DNA from: Fragilariopsis cylindrus CCMP1102
Lineage: Eukaryota; Bacillariophyta; Bacillariophyceae; Bacillariales; Bacillariaceae
Direction: 5' to 3'
Length of the DNA: 64,000 nt
Assembly (NCBI GenBank): GCA_900095095.1
Contig: FMBT01000305.1
Coordinates: forward strand, 248,001 to 312,000
The position numbers were made by a program, and so were the translations under genes. The notes below the pieces were generated by a model, which was not told where the DNA came from, made no database searches, and saw only the letters and a list, made by a program, of their open reading frames with translations. Of the stretch, positions 56,958 to 64,000 are shown piece by piece (the first letter of the stretch is position 1; each line of letters opens with the position of its first letter).

Positions 56958-57718
56958 ATGATAAGCGACAATACAAAAATAGGAACCGGTTTGCTGGCAG
57001 GAGTGAGTTCATTTTGTTGGTGATTGATTGAATTCAATATCCTTCAATTTTCATCTTCGTGGAGGGAGAGACGTCGTCGATTTTTAATGACAGAACTGTA
57101 ACACGAACGAACTGAACGCTCGTCATCGTTATCTACATTCTGAAATGAATGAATCAATCCCGTCCTCATTTGTCTTTCTTTCGTATCATTTTTGTTTGTT
57201 ATACTATCTATATTTGACTACCGGAATTAATCTACAAAAAAAAGGGAGTGGCATTACTGTTTTTGGGAGTGATATTCTTTTTTGACTCTGCTCTACTTGC
57301 GCTGGGTGATGTTCTTTTTCTTATAGGACTTACATTAACAATCGGCCCATCTAGAACCCTTCGTTTCTTCACAAGACCAGATCGGATTCGAGGTAAATAA
57401 TTCACTGCAATATGATCCATCATTTTGAAAATCTTTACCAAGACATGAACTCAATAAACTTGTGTACTTCTTTTTTTTCTTTTTTCACAAATAGGTATCA
57501 TAAGTTTCTTTGGTGGTGTTGTCTTGGTCATGCTACGATGGGGTATGATTGGAATGATTTGTCAACTGTATGGATTAGTTTACCTGTTTGGACAATTTTT
57601 TCCGATCATTTCACAATCACTACAGGGGACACCAATTATTGGAGATATTTTGAAGGTACCAATGATTGAAAACTTTTTTTCTAGCTTTGGTGGAGGAGAT
57701 AGACGAGCACCTGTTTGA
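56958..57718 (+). CDS. GOT1: Golgi transport protein GOT1
   Basis: GOT1/GOLT1 is a small tetraspanning membrane protein of ER-Golgi vesicle traffic. Three exons: 56958..57002, 57245..57392 and 57495..57718; introns GTGAGT...AAAG and GTAAAT...ATAG. Spliced, it encodes 138 residues, the family length, with no frame break. Seen: [15 protein letters not shown] at the cytosolic N-terminus, hydrophobic segments [20 protein letters not shown] then [12 protein letters not shown], the conserved [11 protein letters not shown] loop, and [20 protein letters not shown] then [14 protein letters not shown]. The C-terminus is GGGDRRAPV. Identity is very secure from overall pattern and length. Confidence 0.95.
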
Positions 57719-58648
57719 AGAACTTATTAATCGGGGACTCGATTCGTATCATCAAACTCTTTGTAGCAACTCCGTCAGGATAGTCCTGCCCTACTCGTTT
57801 AGAGAGTAACAAAGGGTCACAACTCATGTTTCCTAGACGTTTAATGGAAAGAAAAACTATACAATTGAAGGCTACATCAAAACATACATAATGACCCACT
57901 CTACAATGCCAAATACTTATGACTACGACAGGAGAGTTTCGAATCACATACTATAATTAATTTATAATAAATACCACTAGTATTGAATAATGCAGCATAA
58001 AAACCCAAAATTGCATCTTTACTTGTCGAAATAATGAACAGTATTATTTCATCAGATGTAGTAGAAATGTAAGAAGTTTGGAATCTTTCTCTAGAAGAAG
58101 TTTCTTCATTCTCTGAAATTCATAGTTATAAGGTATAACTGATGCATTGTTTTGTTGGCATGTCTATGTTTTTTAATTTCATCACAATTTTTTTGTCAGT
58201 TGTAGAAAGCTATATGTGACATGAAACTTATCAGTAGGCACCACTGATGATATTTCTTTTCTAGATACTACAACTACTGGTAGACTAGCTCTCAACAGAT
58301 AGAGCTATTTGACTTGCCAATATATAATTCATTAGTTTTATATATTATATGAGTGAACTACTGTGAGGGGTAGGCTTTGTGTTGGCAGTCTATTTCAATC
58401 ATAGTACAGTACTAATATCATTTTAAAAAGCACCGTCTGGCATGTGTCCGCAAGCCATTTTGTACGCCAGTAAGAAAAATTTCTTTCGAAGAGTTGGAAA
58501 ACCACATGACTGACTGCTTATTTATTTTGACACGGATTTTCCCATTTTGAAAACAAGTCTTCATTGTTGCTTACAATTTTAGAATAGTCTGTAACATTGT
58601 TGTTGACGCACTCCCATTTCAAAGTAACCAGTAAACAATCAATTTAAA
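57719..58648. other. intergenic, nothing recognised
   Basis: 0.93 kb between GOT1 and STI1. AT-rich; no supported frame, repeat array or RNA gene. Confidence 0.55.
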
Positions 58649-60509
58649 ATGTCTACTGCAGAAGAGGTGAGTTTGTCGATTCTATTTGTCTGCGTATAAT
58701 GACAGCGGCGACAGAGATCGTATCTTGAAATGTTTTCTTGCCTCGGTCTCGTCGACCATTTCGACCATTAAGTCTCACTTTTTTCTTTTTTTTAATTATT
58801 TGTTGAATTTTCTTGGATATTCCCTTCCTTCCCAGTGTAAAGCCGCAGGAAATGCCGCTTTGCAAGCTGGAAACATGTCGGAAGCTATTGCAAACTACAC
58901 GAAGGCAATCAACTTGGATGGATCAAATCACGTATACTTTTCTAACCGGTCTGCCGCGTACCTGAAAAAGGGAAATGGTAATAACGCATTGGAAGATGCA
59001 AATTCATGTATAGGTCTTAACCCAGAATTTCCAAAGGGATATTCTAGAAAGGGTGCAGCTCTTCATGCACTCAAACGATACAATGATTCAATAGCTGCAT
59101 ATAACGAGGGACTTGAAAAATTTCCCACCGATGCTGGTTTGAAATCGGGACTCGACGCCGCAACGAAAGAAAAGGATGGTCCTCCTATGGGTATGGGAGG
59201 AGGTGGAGGTGGAGCAGGAGGTGGGCTTTTTAGTCCAACAATGATGGCACAAATGGCGATGGATCCACGCATGAAACCATATCTTGATGATCCTGCTGTC
59301 ATGACAAAGATTCAAATGGTCCAACAAAATCCTAGTACGATGACTACCATGTTGAGTGATCCAAAAATGATGGAAATGCTTGGACTTTTGATGGGACAAT
59401 CACAGGATGAATCATCATCATCTACTCCAGCTCCTATGAAAAAGAAAGAGGAACCAGAAGTTCCTATGGAAGTCGAAGAAGACTTGAGCAACCTATCACC
59501 GGAAGAACTCAAAAAGAAGGAAACAGAAAAAGAGGCACGCCTTAAAAAGGAGGAAGGAAATGGTCTATACAAGGCAAAGAAATTCGAAGAAGCATTGGCA
59601 GCATACGATGAAGCTATTGCTATTGATCCCACTCGTATGACGTTCTTATTGAATAAGGCTGCTGTTTACTTCACAATGAAAAAGTACGACGAATGTGTTG
59701 AAGAATGCAATAAGGGTATCGAAGTTGGAAAAGAAAATATGGCTCCATTCGAAGACAGAGCGAAAGCTTATACTCGATGCGCTAAAGCATACCAGAAGAA
59801 GAAGGATTTAGGAAAGGCAATTGAAATGTGTAAGGCTGCTCAATTAGAATGCTACAGCAAAGATACACAACGTCTCATGAAGACCATGGAACTTGATAAG
59901 AAGAAAAGGGATAAATTCAATTATCAAGATGCAGAGAAGGCAGAAGAGGCTAAGCAACGTGGTAATGACTTTTTCAGAGAAAAGAAATTCCCCGAAGCGA
60001 TTGCAGAATACGAAGATGCTGTCAAGCGTGCACCAAAGGATGCTCCAATCCGTAACAATCTAAGTGCCGCCTTAACAAAGATCATGGATTTCAACGGTGC
60101 CAAGACACAAGTTGAAATGGCTATTGAATTAGACCCTACATACACTAAAGCATGGGCTAGAAAAGGTGATATCGAATGTGCATTTAAGGAGCACCATAAA
60201 GCATTGGATTCTTACAAGAAAGGACTGGCACTTGATCCAACAAATGCTTCATGTAAAGAGGGTCTACGTAAAGTAACTCAACAAATCAATTATGGTCGTG
60301 CTAATATGACAGATGAACAAAAACAGGAACAAAAAGCACGTGCTATGGCAGATCCTGATATTCAAGCTATATTACAGGATCCGATCGTCCAACAGACACT
60401 ACGTGATTTTGGGGAGAATCCTAATGCAGCACAGCAGGCAATGAGAGATCCAGGTATGAGTGAAAAGATTCAAAAGCTAATTGCTGCTGGTGTTGTAGAA
60501 ACGGCTTAA
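58649..60509 (+). CDS. STI1: HSP70/HSP90 organising co-chaperone STI1/HOP
   Basis: STI1/HOP bridges HSP70 and HSP90 in the cytosol. Exon 1 58649..58666 encodes only MSTAEE; the intron is 58667..58835 (GTGAGT...CCAG) and exon 2 58836..60509. The protein has 563 residues and is intact. Domain order is canonical: TPR1 (CKAAGNAALQAGNMSEAIAN), DP1 (MDPRMKPYLDDPAVMTKIQM), a Lys/Glu linker, TPR2A (ARLKKEEGNGLYKAKKFEEA, LNKAAVYFTMKKYDECVEEC), TPR2B (QRGNDFFREKKFPEAIAEYE) and DP2 (MADPDIQAILQDPIVQQTLR). Family-typical clamp residues (Lys/Asn pattern, NxxxY/NKAA) are present. A gene this intact beside so many broken ones argues against genome-wide pseudogenisation. Confidence 0.96.
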
Positions 60510-60891
60510 AAGGAAGAAAAAAAATAGAAGAAAAAAACATTCGATACAAAATACGATGGATATAATAGTATCTTAGTCAACATTATTTGTAATTAATTTT
60601 AGCATTTAGTAATATATTTATTATCTTCACTTTAGCCATACGCACTCGACGACATTTTCTTTTTTTAACTCGAACAAAAAAAGAAAAACGTTGGGTGTGT
60701 GAAGTACGTTGAAGAATACTGATTAGAAATGTAAAATAAGCAATAAATGTAATGAGATAAATACTGCAGTTACGAGAACTTTGTTTTAGTCAATTATATA
60801 TATATATACTTTAAAGCCAGACTAAAACTATTATCTTTATGCTATGGTATTGGTAGAATTGTTTTATGACGAAGACGAGGGGGATTACGAT
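60510..60891. other. convergent 3' region
   Basis: 0.38 kb between the ends of STI1 (plus) and the phosphatase (minus). Contains an A-rich run right after the STI1 stop and a TA dinucleotide repeat near 60797-60809. Confidence 0.55.
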
Positions 60892-62105
60892 TTAATCTTC
60901 ATCTTGCCAAGTTCCTTCTAGAAATATCCGGATACATTCAGCATGTAACGTTTGATCGTAACATGCTACAACTCCATCAACATTTTCTGCTTCTGATCTG
61001 GATTTACTGTAATCCATCTCGTTCCCATACTTATCTGTTAATTTCCCCCCCGTTGCTCGTAGTAGTGCATCACTGGCAGCTACATCCCACAGTGATGTAC
61101 CACCCTTCGGGAAGAACCACAATCCTTCCTGTTCCGAACGGAGTATTATCCTTAATGATTTTTCACCTGCCCCACTTACTAAAAGTGGTTCAGGATGGAT
61201 CAATCCCCTTTCACCCATATGTGTGACAAAATTTTGAACGATCCCATGGGAACGAGAACTGGAAATAACGGCACGGGGAAGATTCATTTGTTTGTTGATG
61301 TTGTTGTCGGCTGCTGTAGCTTCCTTATTCGAGACAATTTCTTTTCTTGTAACAGCACCACCCCCTGCAGTATAGGCAGCACCTAAAAGTGTTCCACCAT
61401 AAATAGCAACAGATTCTGTATCTAGTATCGATGTTTGTTTAGGATAACCAAATGGTTTACAAATAACACCAAAACATGGTTGATTATCTAATACGATAGC
61501 AACAAGGATCGAAACTGGATCATAATCACCTTTGGCATAAGAACCTGTTGCATCTAATGGATCGACGAAGATACTAACTCGTTGTACATCTACTTCATAG
61601 ACTTCCATCTTATTTATTTTTTTGTTGCTTTTGCTGTTGCTGTTGTCTTTGACGGCATTGTTTCTTCTATTTCTGGTGTTGCCGATTCTTCTTCTACTTC
61701 TACTTGTTGCTGTTGTTTTGCAAATGGAAGTTCGTCATCATTGTCATCACGATGCTTATAATTATGACGAATTAATATTTCTGTTTTTGCCAGTTGGTAC
61801 ATAGTATCAAGTTGGTTTTCATATCCAATTATAGTACTTGATCTCATTTCTTCTTCATTTTCTTCACCAACAATTCGAACCAAATTTGAGATCTTACGTA
61901 TACCATCCACAATAACTTTTTGTGCAGCCATATCAGCATCGGTTACAAACGAGCCATCATGTTTTAGTCTTGCATTTTTTGTTTTTGTAAATGATGTAAT
62001 TTGATCCGCAGCAACTATTGCTGATGATAAACAGGATGCAGCTAACTCTAATAAATTCACAGTCTTCGACGAGTTAGTATCATTATTTTCGGAGGACGAG
62101 GCCAT
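60892..62105 (-). CDS. inositol monophosphatase-family phosphatase
   Basis: The family includes IMPase and 3'(2'),5'-bisphosphate nucleotidase (Mg2+-dependent, lithium-sensitive). From ATG 62105: LLELAASCLSSAIVAADQIT, KHDGSFVTDADMAAQKVIVD, and IVGEENEEE, which carries the metal-ligand Glu. The second frame has IFVDPLDATGSYAKGDYDPV (DPxDxT metal site; here DPLDATGSY instead of the usual DPLDGT), PKGGTSLWDVAASDALLRAT (WDxAA metal-binding motif) and LTDKYGNEMDYSKS. The two frames meet at the A/T7 run 61617-61623; one added A gives ATKKINKMEVYEVDVQRV, uniting one protein of about 404 residues. Substrate is not determined: Ala in place of Gly at DPLDA and GSY after it suggest a subgroup distinct from animal IMPase. 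Confidence 0.88.
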
Positions 62106-62760
62106 TTTTGTGAACAGCTAGCGTACACGACTATTTATTTTTTTAACCAACGAAACGAACGTGTAGATCTTGGAAACTGAGACTATTAGACGAGACACAA
62201 GAACAAGTCAGTACAATGTAACTTCAGGTTACTTCCAAGCAACAACAACTTCGTTGATATCATTTATTTCTTCGTACTTGCTTTTTGTTGTTGTACGAAG
62301 AAGTAATGTCGCCAATAAATTCAACTTTAACCGTTTAACGTTACTACCAGTAAAATTCCATATCGCCATATAATAATGATAAAACGGAGTGAGTCGTGCT
62401 TTTTTATTCGTGATTGCTAGTCTTGCTGAAAATTGATAATGCAAGCGCGTACAACAATAACAAAAAAGCGAAGAGCTGTCTAAGAAGTACTAGTATCCGC
62501 AACTTGTCTGTAGTTATGCACTACACGAGTTGTACTGGAATACTTTTCTCAGTTAGCACTGGTGTAATAAGTATTAAAGCAAGGCATACCCAATCATTGT
62601 ACAGTACTTCACTGGAGCTGCAATCAGCGAAGCACACAACACAATTGAAGTAACCTTATATACACACAGTGAAACAAAAATTTATCCAGAAATTAGAACA
62701 AATCGGAAATAAATAAGAGAGAAGGAAGGAGAGAAATATATTTTTTAAAAATAAGAAAAT
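62106..62760. promoter_or_regulatory. divergent intergenic region
   Basis: 0.65 kb between the divergent phosphatase gene and the last ankyrin-type gene. Only short frames (62170..62373, 62414..62653) without recognisable features. It should contain both promoters. Confidence 0.5.
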
Positions 62761-64000
62761 GGAACTAATGGAAGGATCAGCACATTCGAGATCGAGTTTT
62801 AGTAGTGCAAGTGAATTGGAGAGACGGCGAAGTAATTCACATCCTCATCATTGTCACCTCATCCACAACGTGAATCTTGTTCTTCTTCAAATTCATCAAC
62901 AATCCGAATTTCAACACCAACATTAGATCCAGCAGATGAACAAATTGTAGAAAATTGGATCCAACAAAGTTTGGCGATGCCATCCACGCACGGAAATGAT
63001 GATGCTTATGCTACTACTGCTTCTTCTGACGACGATGGTAGTGTTGTTGATTATGATGGAACGAACCTAAGTCATCATCGACAAGAAAGAAGTCTGGACG
63101 AGGATATTTATTCTAATTCTGGGATATACGATTCGACGACGACGTCACCACCACCGCCATCCTCAAATCCTTCGATCGCAACTCATAGTAATATCTACAA
63201 TGCTCCTGCAAGGAATGAAAATTTCAACGACAATAACGGCAACACTACTAATAATGATATTGCGTCACTTCCCCTTTCAAACCAGATATATACGAGCTGA
63301 TTGGGGAAGTGATCTTGTATGTTTAATGGTGATGATTCTATCCTTGTTGGTGGATCGTCACGCGACTCATTAATATTCAGTAAATCAATTTCTGGTATTA
63401 CAACGATGACGGACAACAAGAATAATAATCAGCACCCTTTAAAGGTATCCCGATCGGTCGGACACTTCTCTAAATCTTCACCATCATTGCGTGGTGGGGA
63501 GGAGGGCGGCGGCGGCGAAAATAATAATAGTAGTGGTGGTAGCGGTGTGAAAGGTATTTCATCCGTTATACATGATGCTGCACGGATTACTGATTGGCAA
63601 ACAGTAGTAGAATTATGTCAACAGCAACCAGAAAATGCTGCATTTACTGGACGAGATGGATGGACGGCATTGCATCATGCCTGCAACCGACGATGTCCGT
63701 ATCCGAATGTTGTGGAATCTTTAATACGAGCCTATCCTGATGCACTTTTAATGTAGAAGAGAAGGGCTGGTTACCATTACATTATGCCTGCCGCTTTAAG
63801 GCTCCGAAGGAGGTGGTACGACTACTGTTACAGATGTATCCAGACAAAGGTAGTGCGGGTGTTCAAGACCTGATCGGAAGGGTCGTTCACCATTATATTA
63901 TGCTGTTCGATATGATGCACCATCGGGTGTTGTTGGACTTTTATTAGAAGTCGATGCTTCGCTGTATTAGAAGAAGATCAAAATGCAGATTCACCATTGG
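62761..64000 (+). CDS. ankyrin-repeat protein, runs off right edge
   Basis: ATG 62761 opens MELMEGSAHSRSSFSSASEL, then ERRRSNSHPHH. The frame changes near 62850 and 63300 before PSLRGGEEGGGGENNNSSGG then ISSVIHDAARITDWQTVVEL, GRDGWTALHHACNRRCPYPN, and again near 63755 before KGWLPLHYACRFKAPKEVVR. These are ankyrin units; the gene continues past 64000. The long N-terminal region is disordered (Ser, Asn and Pro rich). The architecture, disordered N-terminus then ankyrin, is common in diatoms. The frame changes again follow the deletion pattern seen elsewhere. Function unknown. Confidence 0.78.

Overview
The window is nuclear DNA of a eukaryotic microalga, most likely a diatom (stramenopile). 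The evidence is AT-rich sequence, short GT-AG introns of about 100-240 bp, long Asn/Ser/Asp homopolymer tracts, a plastid-type NusG protein with a signal-peptide-like leader, and several protein families I associate with diatoms. The species cannot be named from the sequence. I find about 29 protein genes, no convincing tRNA or rRNA, and three kinds of mobile-element remnant.

Layout. 1-10.2 kb: AIM24-like protein (-), proteasome alpha-4 (-), a TruA-type pseudouridine synthase fused to a 2OG-oxygenase-like domain (+), the splicing factor ESS2/DGCR14 (-) and an organelle-type tRNA m7G methyltransferase (+). 12-24.3 kb: two genes sharing one FAIM1-like N-terminal domain (12144-14333 + and 22384-24309 -), a low-complexity membrane protein, a 1.1-kb foldback element with 49-bp perfect terminal inverted repeats, two small unknown genes and TAF7. 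25.6-43 kb: a run of plus-strand genes, namely plastid NusG with a DDFF repeat and SAP tail, a D-glutamate cyclase/DUF1445 enzyme, the spindle-checkpoint protein MAD1, a SUN-domain protein, two PPR genes (the second with a GNAT-like tail) and a sulfotransferase preceded by a small inverted-repeat element. 43-64 kb: three ankyrin-type genes, a saccharopine-dehydrogenase-like oxidoreductase, a lipoxygenase-like enzyme beside a second foldback copy, a pogo/Tigger transposase remnant, a DsbA/FrnE protein with an in-frame TGA at its catalytic cysteine, GOT1, the HSP70/HSP90 co-chaperone STI1/HOP and an inositol-monophosphatase-family enzyme. The genes form no single pathway; this is ordinary euchromatin with mixed housekeeping functions.

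A dominant property is that many clearly conserved genes are broken by single-base frame changes, most often explained by one missing base in a short homopolymer. Nine are intact: TrmB, the membrane protein, the 18.5-kb ORF, PPR-GNAT, sulfotransferase, the saccharopine-dehydrogenase-like gene, the 52.7-kb ankyrin gene, GOT1 and STI1. I read the breaks mainly as assembly indel error rather than pseudogenes. Most CDS entries are therefore given as full spans, with exons and break points in the evidence.

The most interesting items are the candidate selenocysteine TGA in the FrnE-like protein, the pseudouridine synthase-oxygenase fusion, the NusG-DDFF-SAP architecture, the paired FAIM1-like genes and the foldback element family.
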